From the NCBI GenBank assembly GCA_002452405.1, contig DKFP01000014.1:469886-533885 (forward strand): 64,000 nt of DNA, given 5' to 3'. Both the position numbers and the translations under genes were made by a program. The DNA is from Deferribacteraceae bacterium UBA6793. Its GTDB lineage: Bacteria; Chrysiogenota; Deferribacteres; Deferribacterales; Geovibrionaceae. The notes under the pieces were generated by a model. The model was not told the origin of the DNA. It did not search any database and saw nothing but the letters and a program-made list of their open reading frames with translations. Below are positions 15,826 through 24,913 of the stretch, one piece after another. Position 1 is the first letter of the stretch, and each line of letters begins with the position of its first letter.

Positions 15826-18108
15826 ATGAAGTTATCCGTAAGTATAAATTTCTTTAATGGAGAAGAATTGTTAATAAATACAATTCTGAATATCCGACCA
15901 CTAGTTGATCATCTGTCGTTAGTATACCAGACGAAGAGTAATCTGAATAATCCTATAAGTGCTAGTGCATTGTGCTTGATTGATGATTTAAAGTACAGAA
16001 AACTTGTTGACGATTTTTTTTGTTATATTCCTGATTTTAATATAGCACCTGCCCAAAATGAATTTTTGAAGCGCAAAATAGGTTTAGAGTTAGCAGTGAA
16101 ATACGGTGCAACACACTTTTTAATAATGGATACTGATGAATTTTATGACCAAGGACAGTTTGTAAATGCAAAGAAAATCATAGAACAGGAAAATATTACT
16201 TATAGTTGTGTTCATTCCTATTTTTATCTTCGCAAACCCGTATATCGTTCAGAGCAACCTGATACAACCAATATTTGTTTCATTTCAAAAATCACGCCGG
16301 AACTGGCTTTTGAATATAATCAGGAGTTCCCTATTGAGAATGTTGATCCTACCAGACGTATTGTAAATACGAGTGGGCAGTTTAGATTATTTAATGCAGA
16401 TGAAATAGTTATGCATCATATGAATTTTGTCCGGCAAAATTTTGGTTCAAAACTTGCAAATACATCTAGTGCGATAAACTCAAGTTATATTAATGAAGCC
16501 AGAGATGTGATATTAACATGGAAATTTCCAGAACTGTTTCAATTTCCAAACAAACCACAATATAATATTATCGAAGTGGAGGATAAGTTTAACTTAAACG
16601 GTATTTTTATTGAGAATAAGTTATTGATTACTAACCATTTCTTAAAAGAGTTTACAGGGTCTGAGATAGCTGTCTATGATATTGCAAAGGAGTTTATAAG
16701 ACGTGGTTTCAGTGTTTATATTGGTAGTTTTAAATATGAATATCCGCTTAAAAAATTTTTTGATGAATTGGGATGTTACTACATAGATTTAAATAAACTC
16801 GGAAAAAATGACAGTGATTTTTTTGATATTATATGGTTGCAGCATTTTACAACTGCTGATAAGATTTTCACTGAATCAAATATTTCTGCAAAATATATTA
16901 TTTTTTCTTCATTATCACCCTATGAACCTCTAGAATCTCCTCCATTATTTTCTGATAAAATTAATATTTTTTTGGCAAATTCTCATGAAACAAAAAAGAA
17001 ATTAGTGAGTATGGGGTTAACGGAGGAATCAATCTATGTGTTACCTAATCCCGTATCAGATGATTTTTTTATGGTCAAATATAAGGCGAAAATTAAACCT
17101 CAGAAAATTGCCGTTGTGTCTAATCATGCGCCATGTGAAATCAGGGAAGCTGAGTCATATTTGAAAGATAATGGATTTGATGTTGTGCAATATGGGATGG
17201 ATGGCGTTTTTGAATTAATTACTCCAGCGATATTAGAACAATACGATGCAGTAATAACTATAGGCAGGACGGTGCAATATTGTTTAGCTATTGGCTTGCC
17301 AGTATATTGTTATGATAGATATGGTGGTCCCGGATGGATTAATCGATTAAATATAGAGAAAGCTGCTGAATTTAACTTTTCAGGAAGATGCTCAAATCGT
17401 AAATTAACATTTGAAGAGATCGTTTTGGAAATTAAGGATAATTATGATTTTGCTAAATCAGACGTTGTTTATAATCAAGAATTTGCAGAAAATAATTACC
17501 GATTAAGTACACATATAGCAATAATATTAGAAAATATTAAGACATATTCCGTAAAATATACTGAATATCTTTATCGAAATGTTGCTTTGCGACAAAAGGA
17601 ATATCTTATTTCTTCGCTGCCCATAAAGCATTTTATACAGCTTTTTATTGACAATAAAAATGGGTTTTTAGAGGAAACATCATTCAACTTTTTGGTCATG
17701 CAAAATTCTGATCTACAGAGTTTTGAGTTTGAATTATCCAATAGGCACAATAGTTTGGCTGTTAGATTAGACATATTGAACGATTCGTGTATTGTGGAGC
17801 TTGCTGAGATGTATATAAAAAAAGAAAATAGTAAATTTGATTTAATGCCTCATATACAGTCAAATGCAGATATTAAAGAAGGTAACGTTTATTTCTTTTC
17901 TACAGAAGATCCTCAGATTCATTTCCACGTATCCGAGACACCAATTTTTAACAATGTTGATACGCTCTGTGTGTCTATAAAATATCTGCATATGTCAGAT
18001 GAGGCATTACGTATAATTATTGAAAAAAAGAATAAAGAACTGTCGGATATATATAATTCCACAAGCTGGAAGATAGTGAAACTATTAAAAAAATTGAAAA
18101 TAAAATAA
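15826..18108 (+). CDS. Two-domain glycosyltransferase (GT-A-like plus GT-B-like)
   Basis: 760 residues from the ATG at 15826 (MKLSVSINFF), chosen over an upstream in-frame ATG at 15751 that lies inside wzt. Residues 1-245 look like a GT-A fold with a DTDE metal motif at 102-105; residues about 265-590 look like a GT-B, glycosyltransferase-4-type module (LLITNHFLKEFTGSEIAVYD, LPNPVSDDFF). The C-terminal ~150 residues are unassigned, ending in a lysine-rich helix. AT-rich throughout. It probably builds part of the glycan exported by Wzm/Wzt. Exact sugar unknown. Confidence 0.75.
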   Translation: MKLSVSINFFNGEELLINTILNIRPLVDHLSLVYQTKSNLNNPISASALCLIDDLKYRKLVDDFFCYIPDFNIAPAQNEFLKRKIGLELAVKYGATHFLIMDTDEFYDQGQFVNAKKIIEQENITYSCVHSYFYLRKPVYRSEQPDTTNICFISKITPELAFEYNQEFPIENVDPTRRIVNTSGQFRLFNADEIVMHHMNFVRQNFGSKLANTSSAINSSYINEARDVILTWKFPELFQFPNKPQYNIIEVEDKFNLNGIFIENKLLITNHFLKEFTGSEIAVYDIAKEFIRRGFSVYIGSFKYEYPLKKFFDELGCYYIDLNKLGKNDSDFFDIIWLQHFTTADKIFTESNISAKYIIFSSLSPYEPLESPPLFSDKINIFLANSHETKKKLVSMGLTEESIYVLPNPVSDDFFMVKYKAKIKPQKIAVVSNHAPCEIREAESYLKDNGFDVVQYGMDGVFELITPAILEQYDAVITIGRTVQYCLAIGLPVYCYDRYGGPGWINRLNIEKAAEFNFSGRCSNRKLTFEEIVLEIKDNYDFAKSDVVYNQEFAENNYRLSTHIAIILENIKTYSVKYTEYLYRNVALRQKEYLISSLPIKHFIQLFIDNKNGFLEETSFNFLVMQNSDLQSFEFELSNRHNSLAVRLDILNDSCIVELAEMYIKKENSKFDLMPHIQSNADIKEGNVYFFSTEDPQIHFHVSETPIFNNVDTLCVSIKYLHMSDEALRIIIEKKNKELSDIYNSTSWKIVKLLKKLKIK

Positions 18109-18146
18109 AAAAATATTTTATCAAGAAAGCAACCTAAGGAACGTTT

Positions 18147-20261
18147 ATGAATCTTATAAAAATGATAATGCTTATAAAAAATAATCCTCAATTAGCAAGA
18201 AGAGCTATATCTGAGATAAGATTACACGGGTTCAAGAAAACAATACTGAAAATTAAGAATAAATATCATAGAGTCGTTCAAATTGCGGAGCATGATAATG
18301 AAGCTAAAAGTTTTGATCATGTAATCGGTATGTTTAATAATACAGTTATTATCCCCGGCTTCAGGAGTGAAAAACCGATTGACATAATAATCCCCGTTTT
18401 CAATGGGCTGCAGTTTCTGGAGCCGCTAATAGGCAGTATTGTCAAAAACACACTGATGCGTTATCGGATTATTATTTGCGACGATAAAAGCTCGGATGAA
18501 AAAGTGCTACCTCTGCTGAAAAAACTAAAAGCTGATTATTCTTCCGTGGATATTATCCTTCTTGAAAATGAAAAAAATTCAGGTTTCATAAAAACAGTCA
18601 ATAATCTTGTAACTTATACTGAGAATCATTTCGTACTGCTGAACACAGACACGGAAGTTCCACCGTATTGGCTGGAAAGACTTATGTATCCAATCTTTGA
18701 AATGAAAAATATTGCAAGCACTACTCCGTTTACCAATTCCGGTACTATATGTAGCTTTCCCGATTATCTGGAAGATAATCCGATTTTTGAAAACATGAAT
18801 TTAGCGGAACTTGACGGTTATTTTCAGTATGTGGATTTTAAAAAAACATTTATTGAAATACCAACTGGCATCGGCTTTTGTATGGGGGTAAATAAGGACT
18901 TAGTCAATAAAATCGGCATGTTTGACGAGGTGTTCGGGAAAGGGTACGGCGAAGAAAATGATTGGTGTCAGAGGGCTATAAAAGAAGGTTACAAAAACAT
19001 TCATGTTACTAACCTTTTCGTATATCATAAACACGGCGGGTCATTTTCCGATGAAGAAAAACAGCGGTTAATCTCACAGAATTTAGCCGTTTTACATAAA
19101 AAACATCCGGATTATGACAATCAGGTTCAGGCACTGGTTCAAAAGAATGAATTGGAAAATCTGCGTATATTTCTAAAAATTAAAATTAAAAACACAAAAT
19201 TAAATACTGTTTTGATATTTGATCACGGTTTGGGTGGCGGAGCAAATCATTATATAGATGAAACTCTGGCTGCAAGAGTCGAATCATCTGAAATGATTAT
19301 TCTTATACGATATGATTTTAACGTATTTAAAAAATACAATATTCAGTTTATGGCGGACAATTTAAATTACAAATTTGCTTCTTCAGATTTATCAGAAGTC
19401 TTCAGTGTATTATACGGATTTAAAATAAATGAGATTTTTCTGAATTCATTAGTTTCTTATCCGAATCTGAAAAAATTAATAGACAATATAATATTATTAA
19501 AAGAGAAAACGAAAGCTAAAATGGTATTGCCTGTTCATGATTTTTTTTCAATATGTCCAAACTATACGCTTCTTGATGATAATATGCGGTATTGTGCAGT
19601 TCCTGATGATTTGAAAATCTGCGAAAACTGCTTAAAAAATAACAGGAATGAATTTAAAATCTTTGAGCAGGAAATGCATATAGAAGATTGGCGAGCAGAA
19701 TGGAGTAAAATAATTGCTGTTTCAGAAAGAATAATTTGTTTTTCAAATTCCTCCAAAGAGATTTTCTTAAAAGCTTACAAGGATAATATGCATCAGGTTA
19801 GTGTTATCCCACATGACATCTCGGGAAGATATGAAAAAATATATAACCCTGATAATAATTCGGATAAACTTGTTATAGGAGTTCTGGGTGCAATAAATGA
19901 AGCGAAAGGCGCAAATATCATCAAAAAATTAGCCGCATATATAGATGATAACAGATTAAATGCCAAGATTGTGCTGATAGGACAAATATCAGTTCCTGTT
20001 TCCGCTGATTCGTTCGAGATGACTGGAAGATATGACAAAAAAAGTTTACCGGATATTGTGCAGAAATATCATATAACTAAGTTCCTGCTGCCGGCCATAT
20101 GCCCTGAAACATTTTCATATACTGCAGAAGAGATTATGCAGATGGGGTATCCTCTAATTGTGTTCGATTTAGGTGCTCCGGCTGAAAGGGTTAAGCATTA
20201 CGATTTAGGACAGGTTATCAAAATTGATGAACTTTATGAGTCATTGTTTGGAAAAATATAA
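18147..20261 (+). CDS. Two-domain glycosyltransferase (family 2 plus GT-B-like)
   Basis: 704 residues. Residues about 78-335 are a GT2 domain: DIIIPVFNGLQFLEPLI, CDDKSSDE, the metal motif DTE at 168-170 and GEENDWCQRA. Residues about 350-700 resemble a GT-B glycosyltransferase (LIFDHGLGGGANHYIDETL, VIGVLGAINEAKGANI, then a C-terminal acidic region). It follows the other two-domain enzyme by 38 bases and ends the AT-rich glycan cluster. A processive or two-linkage enzyme is plausible but unproven. Confidence 0.8.
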   Translation: MNLIKMIMLIKNNPQLARRAISEIRLHGFKKTILKIKNKYHRVVQIAEHDNEAKSFDHVIGMFNNTVIIPGFRSEKPIDIIIPVFNGLQFLEPLIGSIVKNTLMRYRIIICDDKSSDEKVLPLLKKLKADYSSVDIILLENEKNSGFIKTVNNLVTYTENHFVLLNTDTEVPPYWLERLMYPIFEMKNIASTTPFTNSGTICSFPDYLEDNPIFENMNLAELDGYFQYVDFKKTFIEIPTGIGFCMGVNKDLVNKIGMFDEVFGKGYGEENDWCQRAIKEGYKNIHVTNLFVYHKHGGSFSDEEKQRLISQNLAVLHKKHPDYDNQVQALVQKNELENLRIFLKIKIKNTKLNTVLIFDHGLGGGANHYIDETLAARVESSEMIILIRYDFNVFKKYNIQFMADNLNYKFASSDLSEVFSVLYGFKINEIFLNSLVSYPNLKKLIDNIILLKEKTKAKMVLPVHDFFSICPNYTLLDDNMRYCAVPDDLKICENCLKNNRNEFKIFEQEMHIEDWRAEWSKIIAVSERIICFSNSSKEIFLKAYKDNMHQVSVIPHDISGRYEKIYNPDNNSDKLVIGVLGAINEAKGANIIKKLAAYIDDNRLNAKIVLIGQISVPVSADSFEMTGRYDKKSLPDIVQKYHITKFLLPAICPETFSYTAEEIMQMGYPLIVFDLGAPAERVKHYDLGQVIKIDELYESLFGKI

Positions 20262-20310
20262 ACCTATAAATCTGCATGTATTTTTTTGCAGGTTTATCAA
20301 AGGTAAGAAA

Positions 20311-20330
20311 AAGCGGACCTGAGTCCGCTT
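20311..20330. terminator. Bidirectional terminator between convergent genes
   Basis: AAGCGGAC, loop CTGA, GTCCGCTT, with A-rich sequence on one side and T-rich on the other. It sits between the glycosyltransferase (plus) and the cupin gene (minus). Confidence 0.85.
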
Positions 20331-20333
20331 TTA

Positions 20334-20681
20334 TCAATGCTTAATTATAACTGCCAGAAATGTTACGGGCGTGTCGCCGTCGTTTACAAGACAATGCTCT
20401 TCGCCGTCCTTTGTTATCATCATATCGCCGGAGACAACCTCAAATTCCTGACCGTTGTCGATGGTCTTTGCTTTGCCGTCGAGCATAAGGTATATCTCCA
20501 TATCGCCTACGTGCTGGTGCATACCGATTGAGCTGTGAGGCTCAAGGGACATCATGGCAAAGTTAGTCACTTCGCCTTTGAAGCCTGTTGCCGCTTCGTA
20601 TGCCAGCCTCAGCGCGCTGCCTTTGCCGCCTCTGGGTTTTTCCATTGTGGTTGCTTCGAGTCCTTCAACTTTAACTATCAT
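20334..20681 (-). CDS. Single-domain cupin protein
   Basis: 115-residue beta-barrel of the small cupin type. Cupin motif 1 is seen as GMHQHVGDMEIYLML (His55, His57, Glu62 as metal ligands) and motif 2 as SGDMMITKDGEEHCL (His96). The start at 20681 has AGGGAG upstream; a longer frame upstream reads through a palindromic repeat and is rejected. Possible sugar isomerase, regulator or binding protein; substrate not inferable. Confidence 0.88.
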   Translation of the reverse strand: MIVKVEGLEATTMEKPRGGKGSALRLAYEAATGFKGEVTNFAMMSLEPHSSIGMHQHVGDMEIYLMLDGKAKTIDNGQEFEVVSGDMMITKDGEEHCLVNDGDTPVTFLAVIIKH

Positions 20682-20700
20682 GTATAAACTCCCTGAAAAT

Positions 20701-20763
20701 GAGACTGCTTCGTCGGTGCTGCCTCCTCGCAGAGAAGTCTTTGCGAGCGGAGCGAAGCAATCT
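20701..20763. repeat. REP/MITE-like palindromic repeat, copy 2
   Basis: GAGACTGCTTCGTC on one side and GAGCGAAGCAATCT on the other, with CCTCGCAGAG / CTTTGCGAG inner arms. It lies between the cupin start and the 3' end of the FAD oxidoreductase gene. Confidence 0.75.
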
Positions 20764-20766
20764 GTG

Positions 20767-22119
20767 TTATTTGTTTTCAATTATATCTTTGGCAGCGATA
20801 AGCCCCGAAACTGAAGCCTGTATGATTCCTCTGGTGATTCCCGCTCCGTCCCCTGTGCAGTAAAGGTTGTCCAGACTGCTGCATTTCATTTTCGCATCTA
20901 CTTTTATGCGCACAGAGTAAAACTTGACTTCCACGCCGTACATAAGGGTGTTCGGGTCTGCCATGCCGGGCATAACCTTGTCCAGTTGTTCGATAGTTTC
21001 TTTAAGGTTGTGCAGATATCTGTACGGCAGAACGAACGACAGGTCGCCGGGCAGTGCCGTTTTCAGCGTTGGTACGACGAAATTTTTGCGTATACGGCTC
21101 TCTGTGGAGCGTCTGCCGCGGATGAAGTCGCCGTATCTCTGTACGATAACGTTGTCGCCGCTGAGAAGGTTGGCAAGGTTGGCTATATACTGTCCGTATT
21201 TTACAGGCTCGTCAAAAGGTTCCGTGAATTTGGTTGAAACCAGAAGCGCAAAGTTGGTGTTATCGCTCTTTTTGTTCTTATAGCTGTGCCCGTTTACGGT
21301 GAGCAGTCCGCCCGCGTTCTTTTCAACCGAGATGAATCCGCCGGGGTTAACGCAGAAGGTGCGCACCTCGTCTTCGAACTCGCTGGTGTAGTATTTGATT
21401 TTAAATTCATAGAGGTTGTCTGTGAACCTGTCGGTGACGGAGCGGGGAACCTCCACGCGGATGCCTATATCTACAGGGTTAATTCCGTTTTCGATTCCGT
21501 ATTTGCGGACTATATCCTGCATCCAGCCGTTGCCGGAGCGTCCCACGCCGAGTATTACCTTGTCGTAGTATTTGCGCACTTCTTCGCCGTTTTCTATGAC
21601 AACAATGCCCTTTACCTCACCGTTTTCAACTATCAGGTCAGTGACCGGTGTTTCGCAGTAAAGGTTTATGTTGTCGGACTGTTTGATCATTTCGTTGATG
21701 CGTTTGATGAAAAGCAGACAGTTATCCGTGCCGAGGTGGCGTATCTTCGCCGGAATGAGTTTCAGTTTGTGTCTGCTGCACTGGTATTGAAGGTCTTTTG
21801 TGGTTTCGTAATCAAAGCCTGAGTCTGTTTCCAATACTCCGCTGATTGTTTTCCACATGTTGTCTGCTTCGTCAATGTATTTTTCCAGAACGTCTTCCGG
21901 CATATAATCCGGCAGCCAGCCGCCGTATTCTGTTGTAAGCGTCAGTTTGCCGTCGGAGTAAGCTCCGGCGCCGCCGAAACCCTCCATGACTTCGTTTCTG
22001 TTGCGTTTCTCGATATCTTTCCCTTTTTCGAAGATATCCGCATGGATGTCAGGATGCTTCATAAAGTTGTATGCGGCGGTCATACCTGCGCTGCCCGCTC
22101 CGATTATCGCTACTCTCAT
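20767..22119 (-). CDS. FAD-dependent dehydrogenase (COG2509-like)
   Basis: 450-residue flavoprotein. The FAD-binding GxGxxG motif is at 7-12 (GAGSAG), with a second glycine-rich FAD contact at the end (CTGDGAGITRGIIQASVSG). The body matches the uncharacterised FAD-utilising dehydrogenase family (EVMEGFGGAGAYSDGKL, GVGRSGNGW, FCVNPGGF). No transmembrane segment. Two bases separate its start from the upstream phosphodiesterase gene, so they are cotranscribed. Substrate unknown. Confidence 0.85.
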   Translation of the reverse strand: MRVAIIGAGSAGMTAAYNFMKHPDIHADIFEKGKDIEKRNRNEVMEGFGGAGAYSDGKLTLTTEYGGWLPDYMPEDVLEKYIDEADNMWKTISGVLETDSGFDYETTKDLQYQCSRHKLKLIPAKIRHLGTDNCLLFIKRINEMIKQSDNINLYCETPVTDLIVENGEVKGIVVIENGEEVRKYYDKVILGVGRSGNGWMQDIVRKYGIENGINPVDIGIRVEVPRSVTDRFTDNLYEFKIKYYTSEFEDEVRTFCVNPGGFISVEKNAGGLLTVNGHSYKNKKSDNTNFALLVSTKFTEPFDEPVKYGQYIANLANLLSGDNVIVQRYGDFIRGRRSTESRIRKNFVVPTLKTALPGDLSFVLPYRYLHNLKETIEQLDKVMPGMADPNTLMYGVEVKFYSVRIKVDAKMKCSSLDNLYCTGDGAGITRGIIQASVSGLIAAKDIIENK

Positions 22120-22121
22120 AA

Positions 22122-22604
22122 TTAAATCCTTTTTATTTCGGCGCTGAAAGTGCCGTTGTCTATCGTTAGAATTGCATATGTATGAAACGGTTCAGTTCTT
22201 TTGTTGGTCGGGCTTCCGGGGTTGAGGAACCACACGCCGCCAATCTCGCCCCAGAACGGCTTATGAGTGTGCCCGAAAACAATTATATCTGCATCAGGAA
22301 ACGTGTAGAGCAGCCTGTTTTCGATTCCGGCGGGATTTCCTGTGCCGTGGGCAACGCCTATCTTTACTCCTTCGAACTCAAGAAGACGCTTTTCCGGCAG
22401 CCGTTCGTCGTTGTAATATGGATCCATGTTGCCCTTTACTGGGTATACAAGCGGACACGCGGACATAAGCTCGTTTATGAGCTGCATACTTACGATGTCC
22501 CCTGCATGTATGACTGCGTCGCACTGTTTTGCCTCTTCAATGACCGCCTGAGGCAGTTTTGCTATTGAATCGGTGTGCGTATCTGATATGATAAGTATCT
22601 TCAT
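22122..22604 (-). CDS. YfcE/MJ0936-family metallophosphodiesterase
   Basis: 160-residue calcineurin-like phosphodiesterase. All metal ligands are visible: Asp8, His10, Asp36, Asn59, His86, His112 and His114 (ISDTH, HAGD, KGNMD, GHTH). Family members hydrolyse phosphodiesters in vitro; the physiological substrate is unclear. First gene of a two-gene unit with the FAD dehydrogenase, divergent from the tRNA nucleotidyltransferase gene. Confidence 0.92.
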   Translation of the reverse strand: MKILIISDTHTDSIAKLPQAVIEEAKQCDAVIHAGDIVSMQLINELMSACPLVYPVKGNMDPYYNDERLPEKRLLEFEGVKIGVAHGTGNPAGIENRLLYTFPDADIIVFGHTHKPFWGEIGGVWFLNPGSPTNKRTEPFHTYAILTIDNGTFSAEIKRI

Positions 22605-22629
22605 TTGACAAATATCTCTTCGAAAATGG

Positions 22630-22658
22630 TTGTTGTCAACACATAAAAGATTTATGAT
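22630..22658 (+). promoter_or_regulatory. Sigma-70-type promoter for the tRNA nucleotidyltransferase operon
   Basis: TTGTTG, 17-base spacer, TATGAT, ending 36 bases before the ATG at 22695. Confidence 0.55.
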
Positions 22659-22694
22659 ATAGCTTAAATATTTGCAAATTATTCGGGATAAGGC

Positions 22695-23834
22695 ATGAGC
22701 GTACCTTTCTTTTCACAGTTGAAAGCGTTGGTTGACGAATACGGGTTCAGGGCATATCTGGTTGGCGGATGCGTTCGCGATATCCTGCTGAAAAGACCCG
22801 CAGCCGATGTTGATCTTGTGTGTCTTTCCCATGATTATAAAGACTTTGCCTCCGCAGTGCGTGTGCTTTTGCCATCTGCCTGGGTGGAATTTAAAGACAA
22901 TATCCGTCTTGTCTGCCCTGATGCAGAGCTTGACATTTCAAAACCAAGAGGCGAAACCATCGAAGAGGACCTGCTCATGCGGGACTTCACTGTGAATAAC
23001 CTCGCCATGGATTTTGACGGCAACGTTATAGGTGATCCCGCGGATATTTATGCGGGAGTGATACGCCATGTTTCGGATCATACGTTCAGCGATGATCCGC
23101 TCAGGATGCTCAGGGCTTTCCGTTTTCAGGCGCAGCTTGGGTTTGTGATAGCGGATGAGACGATGCATAAGATTTCCGCCGAAAAGGAAACTATAGGGCG
23201 TTCGGCATCCGAGCGCATTTTGCAGGAGTTTGCGAAGCTGTTCAGCGGAAAGTATGCGGGCATAGCCATAAGCTCTATGAACGAAAGCGGACTGTATGGA
23301 GAGATCTTCCAAGGGCTTAAACTCACAGCGGTAGCGGTCGAGGCTGCTAAACTGTCCATGGGTGCGGAATTCTTTCTTGCCGTTTTATTGGCGGAACAGC
23401 CTGCATCGCATGGTTTTATAGAGAGCTTGGGTCTGTCCCACCGTGCGCTTAAAAACGTTCTGAGGACCGCGGAGCTTGCCGGAAAGCTGACGGAAAACAG
23501 TTTTTCAGGCGATACTTTCGCTCTGCGCAGGCTCATATACGACTATCCGGACGAAGTGCGCGATGCATTGCAGATATACGGACTGCTGGCTGCCAGGAAT
23601 AACGTCGAAGTTTGGGATGTTGAAACCTACGTTCACCGTGTTATGATAGAGATGGGCTATGTGGATTTTGAAACCCCGATGAAGGTCAACGGCGGGCTTC
23701 TCATGGCAATGGGTGTTCCGGCGGGCAGGCTTATGGGCGAGATAATCGCCGATGTGCGCCCGAAACTCGCATCGAGGGAGCTTATGAGCCTTGAATGTGC
23801 AGAAAAGTATATTAAAGATAAATATGTAAAATAG
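22695..23834 (+). CDS. tRNA nucleotidyltransferase / poly(A) polymerase family protein
   Basis: 379-residue class II nucleotidyltransferase. The head has LVGGCVRDILL with Gly-Gly at 24-25 and the catalytic DVD at 38-40, followed by the conserved RDFTVNNLA and DPLRMLRAFRFQAQLGF motifs of CCA-adding enzymes and poly(A) polymerases. Length fits a CCA-adding or A-adding enzyme without an HD domain. Which base it adds cannot be decided here, because split A-adding and CC-adding enzymes exist in several phyla. First gene of a long plus-strand run. Confidence 0.88.
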   Translation: MSVPFFSQLKALVDEYGFRAYLVGGCVRDILLKRPAADVDLVCLSHDYKDFASAVRVLLPSAWVEFKDNIRLVCPDAELDISKPRGETIEEDLLMRDFTVNNLAMDFDGNVIGDPADIYAGVIRHVSDHTFSDDPLRMLRAFRFQAQLGFVIADETMHKISAEKETIGRSASERILQEFAKLFSGKYAGIAISSMNESGLYGEIFQGLKLTAVAVEAAKLSMGAEFFLAVLLAEQPASHGFIESLGLSHRALKNVLRTAELAGKLTENSFSGDTFALRRLIYDYPDEVRDALQIYGLLAARNNVEVWDVETYVHRVMIEMGYVDFETPMKVNGGLLMAMGVPAGRLMGEIIADVRPKLASRELMSLECAEKYIKDKYVK

Positions 23835-23905
23835 ATCGCTTCGTCACTGCTTCCCTCGCGAAGACGTCTCTGCGAGGAAGCCTCAGGCTGACGCGGCAGT
23901 CTCAT
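23834..23905. repeat. REP/MITE-like palindromic repeat, copy 3
   Basis: GATCGCTTCGTC ... GACGCGGCAGTC outer arms and CCTCGCGAAGACG / GTCTCTGCGAGG inner arms. It begins at the last base of the preceding stop codon and fills the gap to the FAH-family gene. Confidence 0.78.
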
Positions 23906-23919
23906 CTATAGGTGCTGAT

Positions 23920-24684
23920 ATGAAATTTTGCAGATTTCTGGATGGACTGGCAGAGAAGAAAGGTATAGTTGACGGAGACATTATCCGCGAGATAGAGGGT
24001 TCGTTTTTCGGTGAATACGTGGTGACGGACAGGGTGCGTGATGCGAAAACAGCTCAGTATCTGCCGCCTGTGTATCCTTCAAAACTGGTGTGTGTTGCCC
24101 GCAACTATGCGGAGCACGCAAAGGAACTGGGCAACGAAGTGCCGGAAGTCCCGATGATATTCATAAAGCCCTCTACGGCTGTGACAGGTCACGGCGGCGA
24201 GGTTATGTTTCCGCGCACAAGTCAGCATGTCGACTATGAGGGCGAGCTTGCGGTTGTTATAGGACAGAAATGCAGAAAAGTTAAACGCGAACACGCGGAG
24301 AGCGTGATTTTCGGATATACCTGTATCAATGACTATACAGCCAGAGATTTGCAGAAGCTGGACGGAAAATTTGCCCGTGCAAAGGGCTTTGACACCTTTG
24401 CCCCCATCGGACCCGTCATAGAGACGGATTTTGACTGGAAAACAGCCCGCATAAAAACTTTCGTCAACGGCGAGCTGAAACAGGACGGAACAACGGACAT
24501 GATGATAAACGACGTTCCGGCGCTGATAGAGTTCATGAGCGAGATAATGACCCTTTTGCCGGGCGACATAATAGCCACGGGTACTCCGGCAGGCATCGGC
24601 AGCGTTAAAGTGGGCGACGTTGTGGATGTTGAAATAGAGGGGATAGGAAAGCTCACTAATAAGATTGTGAAAGATGGAAAATAA
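23920..24684 (+). CDS. Fumarylacetoacetate hydrolase (FAH) family protein
   Basis: 254 residues. The FAH catalytic domain covers about 55-253, with the metal-binding acidic pair DYEGELAVV (Glu107, Glu109), the conserved YTCINDYTARDLQ, the lysine in RAKGFDTFAPIGP and GTPAGIG near the end. Members cleave C-C bonds of acylpyruvates or isomerise and decarboxylate related diacids, for example oxaloacetate decarboxylase or acylpyruvase. No pathway neighbours identify the substrate. It overlaps the next gene by 11 bases. Confidence 0.88.
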   Translation: MKFCRFLDGLAEKKGIVDGDIIREIEGSFFGEYVVTDRVRDAKTAQYLPPVYPSKLVCVARNYAEHAKELGNEVPEVPMIFIKPSTAVTGHGGEVMFPRTSQHVDYEGELAVVIGQKCRKVKREHAESVIFGYTCINDYTARDLQKLDGKFARAKGFDTFAPIGPVIETDFDWKTARIKTFVNGELKQDGTTDMMINDVPALIEFMSEIMTLLPGDIIATGTPAGIGSVKVGDVVDVEIEGIGKLTNKIVKDGK

Positions 24685-24913
24685 TATAGACTGTCTTCTT
24701 TGCGGCACCTGCTGCACAGCGTTCGACATAAAAGAGATAGACAAGAAAGCGGGGGAGCGTTGCAGGTATCTGTCAGTGGAAAACCTCTGCACAATATACG
24801 AAAAGAGACCTTGGGGCTGCAAAGGCTATAAGCCTGACGAACTCTGCGTCCTTGTAAGCACGCTGAAAGACGAGGACAAGGTCACGGTATACAGAAATAT
24901 TTACGGAGTTTAG
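24674..24913 (+). CDS. Short YkgJ-like cysteine-cluster protein
   Basis: 79 residues with eight cysteines (7, 10, 13, 14, 30, 39, 49, 58), starting CLLCGTCC, then CRYLSVENLCTIYEKRPWGC. This is the zinc- or iron-sulfur-chelating CxxCxxCC pattern of the YkgJ family, in a compact form. It overlaps the FAH gene and its stop abuts the coaE start, so it belongs to the operon. Function unknown. Confidence 0.82.
   Translation: MENNIDCLLCGTCCTAFDIKEIDKKAGERCRYLSVENLCTIYEKRPWGCKGYKPDELCVLVSTLKDEDKVTVYRNIYGV

Noticed and set aside
20682..20780. 33-residue N-terminal extension of the cupin protein
   Set aside because: It is translated REP repeat, while the internal ATG at 20681 has a good ribosome site.
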